Notes: generated by a model not told the origin, from the sequence alone. A stretch of DNA of 64,000 bases from Pycnococcus provasolii (GCA_049487715.1 CP150571.1:1-64000); one strand, 5' to 3'; shown: positions 41,501-50,389, counted from the first letter of the stretch. A program made the numbers and translations.

Positions 41501-43381
41501 GGTGAGGCGGTCAACGCGTGCGCGAAGCGACTCTCGCTCTGCCTGCAGCGTGGCCACCTCCGTGCGCTGCCGGCCAACCTCAATCTCTAGTGCGTCGCGA
41601 GAAGCCGCCACCTCTGCACTCGTCGCGCGGTGCTGCACAAGCGCCTGCCTGCACGCCTCCGCGTCGTCCGCAAGCTTCCTTCGCTCCGCCTTAACAGTCT
41701 CCAGCTCACCCTCGAGCGCTTGCTTCGCCGCCGCGAGCGTACTCGTGCCCGTGCGCAGGGACTCCGCTTCCCCGCGCAGCACTGAGATCGTTCCTTCGAG
41801 GCGCTCGCACTGCGCCTCGGCATTCTCCGCGCGCGCGCGAGCACGCGCAAACTCCGCCGCCGCGCCCGAGCCGCCGCGCAGCTCCGTGTTCTCCATCGAC
41901 ACGGCACCGAGCTGCGTCTGCAGAGACTCAATTTGCGCGCGCGCTTCGCTCACCTGTACATCTCTAGCCTCCTCAGCGCGCTGCGCTCGCATGGCGTGAT
42001 CTCGCCCGCCGCGCTGCGCATCGCGCAGCTCCGCCTCCACCTGTCCAAGCCGCCTGCGCGTCTCCTCGAGCTCGCTTCGAAGGGCCGCGGCGAGCGCCGC
42101 CGCCGACTCGCGCTCCTCTCTCAGACTTTGCGTTCCAACGAGCGCCGCATCCGCGTCCGCACGCATCGCGGTCGCCGCCTTCTCCGCCGCCTTCTGGGCG
42201 CTCTGCGCCGCGGCGGCGAGCTCGGACATCTTGATGCCTCGCAGGCTCGCCGTGTCGAGACGGCTGCGTAGGCTCTCGAGTTCCGACAGCGCCGCGGAAA
42301 GCTCCCCAGCAACCGCCTCGCGGCTCGCGCTCCTGTCTCGGTGCGCCTCCGCGAGTCGCTCCTGAAGCGCGGAGACCTCCTCGCGAATCACGCGGTTCTC
42401 TTCCGCCGCCTGCATGAGCCTGGTGTTGAGCGCCGCGCGGTCCTCTTCGCTGAGTCGCAGCTGCTCGTCAACGCGCGCTTTCTCCGCGCTGCGCTCCTCC
42501 TGATCCGCAAGCTGCGATGTCAGGAACTCCACCTGCTCGTTAAGGCTCAGGATAATGCTTTCGTTCGTGTCGTTGCGATATTCGAGGTTCAGCCGGTCGA
42601 CGTCGCGGCCGGCGTGCAGCAGGCTGCTGAGTCGCTTAACTTCCTTCTCGCGTGCCGCCACCGCCGCCTTCGCCTCGTTCAAGGCTGCGCGATCCTTGCG
42701 TGCCGACTCGCGTGAGGACGACAGGTTGCGCTCGAGCGCGCTGACGCGCGCGTCCGCCGCCTGCACGAGGTCGCGCTGCGCACGCTCGAACGCCGTCTGC
42801 CTTGCGGGCGTCGGCGCGTCGAGCGTGTGCGATAGAGCAAGCCTTGCGGGCGTGACGGCGGGCATGTCGTCGACGCCAGCCGCGCGCTTGGTTGTCTCGT
42901 TCGCCGCCGCAAGCAGGCTCTGCACGCGCCTTTTCAGCGCGTCGTTCTCCGACTCCATGGACTTCATCTTGCCGACACTTTCGCTCTTGAAGAATAGCAG
43001 CTCGGCCATTTCGTCTTCCATTTTCCTCTGCGCGAGGCTGCTCGTTTTCTCGACGGCGTCCTCGTGCTCGCTCCTTGCAATGAGTCCCATGTGCAGGCTG
43101 TTGTTTTCCTGCAGGAGCCTCGCGTTGTCTTTTTTGAGCACCTCCACCTTGGACTGGCAAGCCTCCGTTTCCGCCGCCTGCTTCGCCGCCTGCATCTTAA
43201 GCGTGCGGTACGACTCCGTGGTGTGCACGAGGTCGTCGACGAGCCGCTCGACGAGCGCCCCCGAGGTTGCGTCGAGCTTCTCCGTGTACGAGAGCGCCTC
43301 GAGCTTACGTCGGAGCAGGTGCATCTGCCGTTCAGGGAGCAGTTGCAAAGACCCATCACCACCGTCGCCTGGAGTAACCAT
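38507..43381 (-). CDS. BLD10: CEP135/BLD10-like centriolar coiled-coil protein
   Basis: A 1624-residue protein in a single exon; the ATG at 43381 is the first in frame. It is nearly all heptad coiled coil. The N-terminus carries what I take to be the CEP135/TSGA10 signature: LRRKLEALSYTEKLD, LVERLVDDLVHTTESYRTLK, then DARVSALERNLSSS and LNLEYRNDTNESIILSLNEQ. These match the order in human CEP135 (LRKRLDQLGY, LVEKLFSDLVHTTESLR, SLESRNKTNEKLIAHLN). CEP135/Bld10 builds the centriole cartwheel and basal body. The remaining 1300 residues are Ala/Glu/Arg-rich coils that could align to any myosin-like protein, so the call rests on the first 320 residues. Presence implies a flagellated or centriolar stage. 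Confidence 0.78.
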   Translation of the reverse strand: MVTPGDGGDGSLQLLPERQMHLLRRKLEALSYTEKLDATSGALVERLVDDLVHTTESYRTLKMQAAKQAAETEACQSKVEVLKKDNARLLQENNSLHMGLIARSEHEDAVEKTSSLAQRKMEDEMAELLFFKSESVGKMKSMESENDALKRRVQSLLAAANETTKRAAGVDDMPAVTPARLALSHTLDAPTPARQTAFERAQRDLVQAADARVSALERNLSSSRESARKDRAALNEAKAAVAAREKEVKRLSSLLHAGRDVDRLNLEYRNDTNESIILSLNEQVEFLTSQLADQEERSAEKARVDEQLRLSEEDRAALNTRLMQAAEENRVIREEVSALQERLAEAHRDRSASREAVAGELSAALSELESLRSRLDTASLRGIKMSELAAAAQSAQKAAEKAATAMRADADAALVGTQSLREERESAAALAAALRSELEETRRRLGQVEAELRDAQRGGRDHAMRAQRAEEARDVQVSEARAQIESLQTQLGAVSMENTELRGGSGAAAEFARARARAENAEAQCERLEGTISVLRGEAESLRTGTSTLAAAKQALEGELETVKAERRKLADDAEACRQALVQHRATSAEVAASRDALEIEVGRQRTEVATLQAERESLRARVDRLTEQVAGQPGGGDGKANPKVEAMESRVQELTRRCKDALDKLNAREAELAASQVEARMASERLTHAEAELAQSRQAASVANVSLAEHRGRLSDLEERAMTFGSEVASKISELESLAAALETAREETRKQRDSASAAEMALRASEAARERAERRAESLEKAAAGYTKDNELASARVAEAFRAAEVARSTEIASQGELGRTRQLLQEAHLTIDELRELKLAAEHRAEDSSKALEKRDTELVAAQRQANDALTDLARLKVLVQQLDESREDLLEKLRMRSAGARAESTAVQEVQEQLAKERSRVEAANAESERLRDALRTLDAERDRVQAQLEAAQEELNARRVDVENAGRGAEEVRAALMSAEARAARAEEALRAEGERVAAAVQARAGSETEAASLRADLAASRDEVRSLRDDLSAMTREQRVVNEELARAVAARDELRAELSGAQDARGMAEGQSQSREKEIEDLVSAYQELGQESRRLASENKQLSRDREVALRERDNLNAEMKRIGNEVREVESQNRSYVVDLQAFEQQTMHLTSTCASLEERVSRCEEEKSAITEQLNIAHASGRASDRSREEAQREIARLDAAAALAQRRAEEASHALEAVKNRLRLEENRARELETLLGGVRAREFSAESTSSEASGQMEVLRQRCRLLDEQAAALQRQVDSLTLKSGVLEKECAELRERLAVAEASSRGAGDSSGATSGSGHAESLATAAAESREASRRALEEQSSAMERLEAARSDLSVRLQEAEARLSTVPEERARHSAELNAARDTQRRLEGELAQARADVLTLRESLARASASGEGAAAAADDLAAREGVLRTRLDECERQRAALAVEVEGLRAGRAEVSGALARARSEIGELRSDNARLLGVMQKLDAERGELQRDAARLSAELMQLKATSGGDTQAVREEYEARLRKSEARRLELQKDFDALVDSVDELKRSAPVDLGGASSSSDDALREHVDRLESENRRLSSNLAEMQSATLELRRELDAAKRPSS

Positions 43382-43890
43382 GGCCAAATCCAACCACCAA
43401 GTTCACCGCAATCCACCAAACCTTCGAAGCTGTTGTTTGTGGCCACCACAGAAGCAAGCAAGCCTCAAAGTAAGCTTACAAGACCAGACGCTTAAGTTTA
43501 CCCACCAAGAGAGGCCAAACGCTGCCTATGCTGTCAAGCAGACGAGCGTGATATTGATGGGGAGGAGGGGGAGATGGGGTGTTGGAATTCCTGTCGTCAA
43601 GAAGGCGAGTAGTGGGAGGGAAAAAAGCCCGCCAAAATTCACAGACTCCTCTCAGGCATCAGGACCAATCAGGAACCGGGGTCGGGTGGTCCCTCCCGGG
43701 AAGGGGGGATCCACCCTTGCGCCTTCCCTGCTTTTGCCAAGTTCCCTTTTCCCGATCTGCTCTGGCAGTCTTGGGGAGAGGGCCCCACACCCTCTATTTC
43801 AAACGCCTTTCTCCTCCTTCCTCCCCTGCTTTGCCTCCCTGCTTTGCCACTCCCTCTTTTTGGTTTAACACTCTGTGCTTGCGAGTTGCG
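43382..43890. promoter_or_regulatory. Divergent promoter region of BLD10 and NSE3
   Basis: A 509-bp gap. It holds a CCAAT box on the plus strand at 43665-43669 (GGACCAATCAGG), GC-rich GGTCGGGTGGTCC near 43680, and pyrimidine-rich sequence just before the NSE3 ATG. Confidence 0.5.
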
Positions 43891-45192
43891 ATGGCCTCCC
43901 CGGACTTGGACGCCGCGCATGTATCGTACGACGCATCCGACTTCGCAGTGGGCGTGCGCGTCACGAAGCTATTCGAAGACGGAAACTACTACGACGGGAC
44001 TGTCACAGCCATGGACGAACCGGGAAGGTATCCATACAGCGTCACGTTCGACGACGGCGACGTGGAGTCGTACACGCTCAAGCAGCTCGTCAAGCAGTGC
44101 CAGGTCGTCGCGACCAAAAAGAACAAGGCGCTCAAACCCTCAGCAGTGAACGTCAAGGACGAAAAACGAACGTCGCTGGGGAAAAGGAAGGGAAAGGCGC
44201 CCGCACACGACACGAACGACGACAACGGCGACGACGACGAACAGCAGGAGCAACTCAACCCAGCGGGAGCAAAAGCAGCGAAGAATAAGTATGGCGAAAA
44301 AGTGCCCATCGCGCAACGAGAAGCCCTCGAAAAACACGACGACGCGATGAAAAACGCCGCCAAGGCTTACAGAAAGGAGGCGAAGACGCTCATCGCCGAG
44401 AAGAGAGACGAGGTGGCCAAGGGACTCTCCAAGGCTGAGATCGATAAGCTCGTCGGCGATGTCGCGCGATACGTGCTGATGAAACACCACAACACAGGAG
44501 GCGTGCCCATACCTCGCGCAGACCTCACGAACATTGTCAACAAGGCGTACAGCAAGCGAACTGGCCTGGCGAACTACGTCATCGCCATGGCGCAGGCCAA
44601 ACTAGCTGATGCGTTCGGGTTCGAGTGCGCTGAGGTGGTGCGACCAGCGAAGGGAAGCGCGGGTGCCGGTGCCGCCGCCGCCGTCGCTCAGCAGAAGGCT
44701 GCAAGCAAGGCGAAGGGAAAGGCGAAGCAGGGCGACAAAGATGGCGACAACGCTTCTGGCGCTGGCACATCCGCGGCTGCCGGTGGCACGAGGTACTACG
44801 TGCTTCGCTCCATCTTGCCCGTTGCTCTGAGAGGCGTCGTCGATCGCTTCAACCCTGACGAGAAGGCTCTCGCTCGTCGTGGATTTGCCATTGCGGTGAT
44901 TGCGCTCGTTCGTGCGGCGGAGCGGCTGACGGAGGACGCGCTGTGGTCACACCTCGCGACGATGGGCGTGAGCCGCACGAGCCTGCATCCGCAGATTGGC
45001 GACCCCGAGGCTGAGGTGAGCAAGCTGGTGAAGATGCGGTACCTGAGCCGCGATCGGAGTCTGGACGGCGGTCCGAACGGCGAGGAGGCTTACGTGTACG
45101 AGCTCGCGGAGGTTTCCCACTACGAGCTGACTGCGGACGGCGTCGACGGCCTGTTGGCCCATATGGCGACGTTCGGCGAGAATCAGGTGTAA
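43891..45192 (+). CDS. NSE3: NSE3 (MAGE domain, SMC5/6 complex) with N-terminal Tudor-like domain
   Basis: A 433-residue protein from the ATG at 43891. Residues about 18-66 form a Tudor-like domain (VGVRVTKLFEDGNYYDG, FDDGDVESYTLKQLVKQ), close in pattern to the one in the B3 protein at 20.1 kb. A charged Lys/Asp/Glu linker leads to the MAGE homology domain, about 190-430: VARYVLMKHHNTGGVPIPRA, RYYVLRSILP, ARRGFAIAVIALVRAAERLT, EDALWSHLATMGV and EAYVYELAE. MAGE proteins of plants and protists are NSE3, which binds the NSE1 ubiquitin ligase and the SMC5/6 DNA-repair complex. NSE3 is usually about 300 residues without a Tudor domain, so the N-terminal addition is unusual. The linker could position the complex on chromatin. 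Confidence 0.86.
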   Translation: MASPDLDAAHVSYDASDFAVGVRVTKLFEDGNYYDGTVTAMDEPGRYPYSVTFDDGDVESYTLKQLVKQCQVVATKKNKALKPSAVNVKDEKRTSLGKRKGKAPAHDTNDDNGDDDEQQEQLNPAGAKAAKNKYGEKVPIAQREALEKHDDAMKNAAKAYRKEAKTLIAEKRDEVAKGLSKAEIDKLVGDVARYVLMKHHNTGGVPIPRADLTNIVNKAYSKRTGLANYVIAMAQAKLADAFGFECAEVVRPAKGSAGAGAAAAVAQQKAASKAKGKAKQGDKDGDNASGAGTSAAAGGTRYYVLRSILPVALRGVVDRFNPDEKALARRGFAIAVIALVRAAERLTEDALWSHLATMGVSRTSLHPQIGDPEAEVSKLVKMRYLSRDRSLDGGPNGEEAYVYELAEVSHYELTADGVDGLLAHMATFGENQV

Positions 45193-45230
45193 TAAGAAAG
45201 TCAAGTGTGAGTGGAAGAAGATTGTGGTTT

Positions 45231-45262
45231 CGGGTTCAGGTTCGGGTTAGGGTTAGGGTTAT
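45231..45262. repeat. Short interstitial telomeric repeat upstream of uS2m
   Basis: CGGGTTCAGGTTCGGGTTAG and then two more GGTTAG/GGTTAT units, oriented TTAGGG on the plus strand, end 47 bp before the uS2m ATG. This could serve as a telo-box, which is typical of ribosomal protein gene promoters in plants. Confidence 0.75.
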
Positions 45263-45308
45263 GCCTTTTTCCCCACTTCTTTCTCCCCCGCCCCATTCTT
45301 ATCCCGCC

Positions 45309-46496
45309 ATGGCGCTCTCCACCCGCCACAGCCTCATGGTGCGTCTGGCGCCGCCGCTAGCCTCTCTGCTTACGGCTCCTCGTGGTGCCTTGCCATCTCG
45401 AAGTGTTGCAGTCTTAACAGGCGGCTCTTCTGGTGACGGTGCGGTTGGCTCCTTTCCTCCTCTTACCTGTGTGGGGTCCTCTCACTTGGGGTTCCGTGGA
45501 TTTGCGTCGTCGTCGTCGTCGTCGTCGGAGAGAAATCATGACTCAGAAGGTGACACATCGTCCTCGGCGTCCACGTCATCGTCGGGAGGAGGAGGAGGAG
45601 GCGGTGGAGAAGATGTTGAGAACGAGAATAAAAGCGATACTAGCATACTGCACGATATTATAGAAGAGGACGAGCTGACGCCTCCACCTCCGCCGCCGCG
45701 CCTCATCTCGGGTGGGGACGCCGACGCACTTTTCGCGGGACGGTCCACGTGGTCGCCGTTCCAGGACAGCATACTGGCAAGGCGGCCTGGAGGCTTATCA
45801 AGGAAAGACGGCGACGGACTTGCGCTGCACCGCGCATCCGAGGCGCGCGCGTCAGTCGCGCGCGCGATGCGGTTCCTATCCGTCACAGCAGCCCGAGGAG
45901 GGGAGATCGTCTTTCTTGGTAGCATGACAGAGCACAGGCCACTTGTTCGCGCGGCGGCGAGAGCTTGCGACCAGCATAGCCTCACGAAGTGGACTGGGGG
46001 GCTGCTCACAAACTGGAATGTGACCAAGAAGCGAATCGAGATGCTCAGGCAGCTTGCTAAGCTGCCTCCGCAAGTTCGCAGGTGGTACGAGAAGAACCCG
46101 AAGAACATGCCGCAGTACCACCGTATGAACAACGGTGTGGGCGGCATGAAGAACCTCTTGCGCAAACCGGACGTTCTCGTCATCACCGACCCGCAGTGGC
46201 AGTCGACGGCACTAAAGGAGGCGATGCAGGAGTCGTTGCCCGTTGTCGCCCTCGTTGACGCGGCTGTGGACGCGCGCAAGATTGCGTACTCGATTGCAGG
46301 CATCTCGCATGATCTCGAGAACGTGCATCGTTTTCTCGAGTTGTGTGCACTAGCCATCAAGCAGGCGCGCACACAAACGGGAGCCTCCAAACGAAGTGTC
46401 GACGGCGGCTCGCAGGAGGAGAATGGTGAGCGTGTTGGCGACGACGACGACGACGACGGCAGTGACGACCTGGAGCGGGAGGAGATGAGAGAGTGA
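45309..46496 (+). CDS. Mitochondrial ribosomal protein uS2
   Basis: A 395-residue protein from the ATG at 45309. A 170-residue N-terminal extension holds a presequence (MALSTRHSLMVRLAPPLASL) and Ser and Gly tracts. The bacterial-type S2 domain follows at about 180-355: GGEIVFLGSMTEHRPLVRAA, TGGLLTNWNVTKKR, KPDVLVITDPQWQSTALKEA and LPVVALVDAAVDARKIAYSI. It is therefore a small-subunit protein of the mitochondrial (less likely plastid) ribosome. The C-terminus ends in an acidic Asp/Glu tract. Confidence 0.88.
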   Translation: MALSTRHSLMVRLAPPLASLLTAPRGALPSRSVAVLTGGSSGDGAVGSFPPLTCVGSSHLGFRGFASSSSSSSERNHDSEGDTSSSASTSSSGGGGGGGGEDVENENKSDTSILHDIIEEDELTPPPPPPRLISGGDADALFAGRSTWSPFQDSILARRPGGLSRKDGDGLALHRASEARASVARAMRFLSVTAARGGEIVFLGSMTEHRPLVRAAARACDQHSLTKWTGGLLTNWNVTKKRIEMLRQLAKLPPQVRRWYEKNPKNMPQYHRMNNGVGGMKNLLRKPDVLVITDPQWQSTALKEAMQESLPVVALVDAAVDARKIAYSIAGISHDLENVHRFLELCALAIKQARTQTGASKRSVDGGSQEENGERVGDDDDDDGSDDLEREEMRE

Positions 46497-46571
46497 AGAG
46501 AGAATTTTTTTATGTAGTGGAACAATACAAAACACGTATTACTATATCTATTACTATTCCATTCGTTGCCA

Positions 46572-47978
46572 TCATCTTGGCAGGATTGCGCCAGACGTGC
46601 GATGCCGTGCACTAGTAGCGCCACTGTTGTGAAGCTGCAGGTGGTCCATGCTCGGGCTGTGCGAGAAAGTTCCTCGACTGGCTGCCGCCTTGTCTTCCGT
46701 TGCAATAGTCTTGCCCGTTGTGAAGAACTGGTGCATGGATACGAACACCATCGACACGCCAATGGCGAAGTGCATGGAGAGCGAGTGCCCGAACAGCGCC
46801 GCGGACATCAACGCGGTTAATATCGTCGCGACGGTGCTGCTGTACTTCTTCAAGATGGTGTCCGCGAATTTGAAGAAGAGCGAGCTGAGGATTCCCTGCA
46901 TGGCGTTGTTCACCACCAAGATCAGCGTGACGCGGCTGTATCCTGAGAAGATGGGAGCGGGATTCGTCGTGGTCAAGTTGGTCGCCAGAAGTCCGGCGAG
47001 GTTGAAGAGGAGGCCGTAGAAATACATGAAGAAGTTCTGGAGGTGAACGCTCGTCTGAAAGTTCTTCTTGAGCGCGTACTCGTTGAACACCGACGCGGCG
47101 GCGGGGATGGTACAAGACGCGAGCGTGTACACCCACGCGACAGGATTTTTTGCGCTCTCCGCCTCGAGCTGCGCGATGGCGGGTGACGAGGCTGTGCAGC
47201 TAAGCTGGTTGATGGTGATTCCAAGCAGGAGCAGGAAGAGCGCCTCCCACTGCAGTATGCTGAACGTGCGCTTCATGATGAGCTTCAGCAGAAGTGCGAT
47301 GGAAACCACCTTTAGGTTGCTGAGCATCTTCACGGTTGCTGGCGCGAAGTACAGCTGCATGGCGAACTTCAGGTAGTTGTTCGCGCTGTACAGCAGTGCG
47401 GGCACCATGAGGAGTCTGTTTTTGTGCGCGGCGGCAAGAAAGCCGCGCACGCTCAGCAGAGCCTGCTTGTCTTTTCGCAGAGCGGCGTCGCCCTTGCCCC
47501 CTCCGATGCAGCACAGCAGTCCGACGCTGAAGAGCACCTTGACCACCTCGACGAGAAAGTTGACGGATACGGGGCTGTAGCTGAACTTCCCGCTTTTGTT
47601 TTTGCTCATGTGCGTTAAGATGGGTTGCAGTCCGATGAGAAAGCAGTCCCCGCCCACGAGCGCGATGCGCACGGCACGTTCCTGCGCGGATATTTTCGCG
47701 GGTGGTTTTGCCAGTCCCGCGTTGTTTAAACTGTTCAAGTGATTGGGATTCCCTTTCAACGAGTCTGAGCGTGCATGATCATGATCGGCCCCGGAAGATC
47801 GTTCCGAGGCGCCTGAACCAGGGCCTGAAACATTATTGCCTTGGTGGTATTCAAAATCGCCGGAGGATCGAGGATCCCTATCAGGACCCGCAAGATCCAC
47901 AGCGTCCATACTACCACCACCCTGCAAGATCCCTATACTGTACGTGCTGTGTGCTGGGGCAGGTGCCAACGACGCCAT
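46572..47978 (-). CDS. Nucleotide-sugar transporter, CMP-sialic acid/UDP-sugar type (SLC35A-like)
   Basis: A 468-residue Golgi-type transporter; the ATG at 47978 is the first in frame, and one at 47909 (MDAVDLAG) is the alternative. A polar N-terminus of about 110 residues precedes the SLC35A fold of ten helices. Landmarks include LVGGDCFLIGLQPILTHMSK, FSYSPVSVNFLVEVVKVLF, LYSANNYLKFAMQLYF, ATVKMLSNLKVVSIALLLK and KKYSSTVATILTALMSA. This resembles the Arabidopsis CMP-sialic acid transporter-like group, which also includes UDP-sugar carriers. The exact substrate cannot be read from sequence. A GT29 enzyme is encoded at the left of the window. Confidence 0.88.
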   Translation of the reverse strand: MASLAPAPAHSTYSIGILQGGGSMDAVDLAGPDRDPRSSGDFEYHQGNNVSGPGSGASERSSGADHDHARSDSLKGNPNHLNSLNNAGLAKPPAKISAQERAVRIALVGGDCFLIGLQPILTHMSKNKSGKFSYSPVSVNFLVEVVKVLFSVGLLCCIGGGKGDAALRKDKQALLSVRGFLAAAHKNRLLMVPALLYSANNYLKFAMQLYFAPATVKMLSNLKVVSIALLLKLIMKRTFSILQWEALFLLLLGITINQLSCTASSPAIAQLEAESAKNPVAWVYTLASCTIPAAASVFNEYALKKNFQTSVHLQNFFMYFYGLLFNLAGLLATNLTTTNPAPIFSGYSRVTLILVVNNAMQGILSSLFFKFADTILKKYSSTVATILTALMSAALFGHSLSMHFAIGVSMVFVSMHQFFTTGKTIATEDKAAASRGTFSHSPSMDHLQLHNSGATSARHRTSGAILPR

Positions 47979-48907
47979 TGGGATCGAGAAACAGACAGAC
48001 GCGTTGTTTCCGTACAAGATGAGATGCGAGGAGGGCAGGGCGAAGGAAGACGCGGGGCCCCGGGGAGGGAAGGGAAGACCCCAACCAGAGCGACGAAGGA
48101 TCGGGAGGAAAGGGAGGAAGGAAAGGGAGGAAATGATAATAAACGGAAACCAGCCCTCTCCCGGGGAGTCTCCGCGACAAAGACAAAGACAGGGAAGGGA
48201 GCGACAAAGCCCATGGGAGCACGAGACTACCGTGGATGGGAGGGGATCCCAGAACCCGAGAAGGAAACATCAAACAAGGAAGGAAAGGGAAAGGGGGCGG
48301 TTAGGGTTAGGGTTAGCAAGTAGGGCTAGGAAGTAGGGTTAGGGCTAGGGTTAGGGTTAGGGTTATTAGGAAGGTCGGGCTCCCTCTGCGCCGATTGCCT
48401 TCTTGCTCGCAATTCTTGCTGCGTGATGTCAATGACCTGCAGTGCAGTCCCATGATTACCAGACGTGTCCACCAGGCTGCCAGGTGGGCGATGGCTCTAT
48501 TGCAGGACCCAGACCTGTCCACCAGGCTGCCACATGTCGCCATCTGCAGTAGCCTAGCCTTTTCGGGCGCCCAACCAGCGCCCAACTGATCAGTCAGGGA
48601 ACCCATCAGTGTTGCCAGAACCGCCCTGACATCAATCAATAGTCTATCACCTGGGAAGGGAAGGGAAGGGAACAACAGAGAAGGGTTGGCCGAATAAGCG
48701 ACTACTCCTTCCCTTCCCTACTCTACTTACGGTGTAAACTGGTCGCATAACGGCACACATACATAGTCTAAGTAGTCTAAGTTTATGCCCAACCCTGTTC
48801 TGTCGTCTCCCGTCCCCCAGGGCTGTTCCTTCGCCTTATTGCACACAACACTCACAGGTTCCCATACAATACTGTAAGTGTCACCTCCGATAACGTCATT
48901 ATCAATC
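47979..48907. promoter_or_regulatory. Divergent intergenic region with telomeric repeats and direct repeats
   Basis: A 929-bp gap between divergent genes. It contains a purine-rich GGGAAG stretch (48030-48298), a telomere-like array (48299-48366), and a near-perfect 24-bp direct repeat, 48459-48482 and 48509-48532, differing at one position (CCAGACGTGTCCACC and CCAGACCTGTCCACC). The remaining part is AT-rich towards the ATG at 48908. Confidence 0.6.
48299..48366. repeat. Interstitial telomeric repeat array
   Basis: About ten GGTTAG or GGCTAG units, several degenerate (TAGCAAGTAGGGCTAGGAAG), oriented TTAGGG on the plus strand. That is opposite to the orientation at the left chromosome end. 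Confidence 0.9.
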
Positions 48908-50389
48908 ATGTCAGACTCCGAAGGTGCCTCTGAAGTGGTGGCGAACCTTCAACCTTCGTTTGATGATAACGATGGGAACAGCGGCACAGCAGGAAGCTAC
49001 TCGCAGGACTCGCCGTCGTCGACGCTCGAAGGGCCGGAGTCGGACTCGGGGAGCAGGCGAAGACTGATCTTCAATACACAGCAGTCGTTCGCGCTGTGGA
49101 CGGTCGACGAAAATGAAGACGAACAGTACGACGAAGAGTACGAAAGGCAGGAGTCCGAAAAGAGAATCAAAAGGCAACTCGTCGACGCACACGACAAGTC
49201 GCAGAGTGACGACTCGTTCCGTGTCAAAATGGCCATGACCACGGGAGCGGGACTAGCGGGAACGCCAAGAAGGAAAAGGCTAAACCTCTGGCGAACCACG
49301 AACGATAAAATACGTACCATCAACCGCGTGCACGCCGCGCTCACCACCGGGCTTAAGGCGCAGCTTAACGGTGTCAACGAATCACGTGTCGCGACCGGCG
49401 AGCTGCTCGTGGAAGCGGCGAACGAGGTGGAGGTGGAGGAGACCAGAAAGGAGGAGGAGGAGAGGAAGAAGAAGACGTGGAGCATCGTGCGAGGAATACG
49501 AAGCATATTTTCCATGCTCAGTGGAACCAACAAAGTTTCGCCGGTGACCATCACAACGCAGGAGCGGCCGGAGGTGCGCATGAGCCTTGCGTCGAAGGAT
49601 AAGACGGAGGAGGAAGTTCTGACGGAGAATATGGGACAGACGCTCAAGAAGCAGGGGCTCAAAATGGCCAACGAGGTGGAGGAGTACGTGCCGCTGCAGC
49701 ACCAGGTGGACCTCGCGTTCGAGACGAAGGAGGTGCGCATGCAGCGCGTGCTCCTTCAGCGAAGTCCGAAAATCAAAGAGGCTGTGCTCGCGTGGTGGGT
49801 GGAGCTGGGCATGTCGCAGCGCAAGCGCGGCGCAGGCAAAACCAACAAAGCTGCGCTGAAGCGCATGAAGGCGGTGGCGAACAAGGTGGCTTTCATCGGA
49901 GGCTTCGTGTCCTTCACGAAGTCCTTCACAGCCTCTTTTTCCAAAAACAAGGCGAAAGAAACTGCGGAAATGCCCACAGAGGCGCCGAAAACACCCTCCC
50001 ACTTGAAGTTCGCCAAGGCTGTGCAGAACGTGAAGGCGTCCAACCAAGCCACGGCCGGTGGTGCACTGGCGATGATGCGCAAACTGACGGGGGCGAAGGC
50101 GAAGGACAACCGCACAGACGGGTTCATGGAGAAGGCTGACTACATGCTCATGTGCAGAGAGCTGTACATCATTCTCGGGCAAGATGCGATGAGCGAAAGG
50201 CAGGCGAAAAACGCGGCGGCGGACGACTGGAAGAAGGATTCCCGAGGCATGGTACGCATGAACTTCAGTTCATTTTTCGATGCCGTCTTCGAGCTCGCTG
50301 ACTTGTACACGTTCTCGGTGAATGAGGAGGACTACTGCCGATTTCTGTATGCGACGCTCGAGCGCATGGAGAAGCCGATTGTGATTTAG
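48908..50389 (+). CDS. Unknown protein with a C-terminal EF-hand-like protist domain
   Basis: A 493-residue protein from the ATG at 48908. Residues 1-120 are acidic and disordered (DEDEQYDEEYERQESEKRIK). The middle is basic and Lys-rich. The C-terminal 90 residues have the form LMCRELYIILGQD, ADDWKKDSRGMVRMNFSSFF, DAVFELADLYTFSVNEEDY. This W-x-x-D-x-x-G, then F-ELAD, then YxxFL pattern occurs in many uncharacterised proteins of algae and other protists and looks like a degenerate EF-hand pair. I do not know its function. No membrane segment is seen. Confidence 0.6.
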   Translation: MSDSEGASEVVANLQPSFDDNDGNSGTAGSYSQDSPSSTLEGPESDSGSRRRLIFNTQQSFALWTVDENEDEQYDEEYERQESEKRIKRQLVDAHDKSQSDDSFRVKMAMTTGAGLAGTPRRKRLNLWRTTNDKIRTINRVHAALTTGLKAQLNGVNESRVATGELLVEAANEVEVEETRKEEEERKKKTWSIVRGIRSIFSMLSGTNKVSPVTITTQERPEVRMSLASKDKTEEEVLTENMGQTLKKQGLKMANEVEEYVPLQHQVDLAFETKEVRMQRVLLQRSPKIKEAVLAWWVELGMSQRKRGAGKTNKAALKRMKAVANKVAFIGGFVSFTKSFTASFSKNKAKETAEMPTEAPKTPSHLKFAKAVQNVKASNQATAGGALAMMRKLTGAKAKDNRTDGFMEKADYMLMCRELYIILGQDAMSERQAKNAAADDWKKDSRGMVRMNFSSFFDAVFELADLYTFSVNEEDYCRFLYATLERMEKPIVI

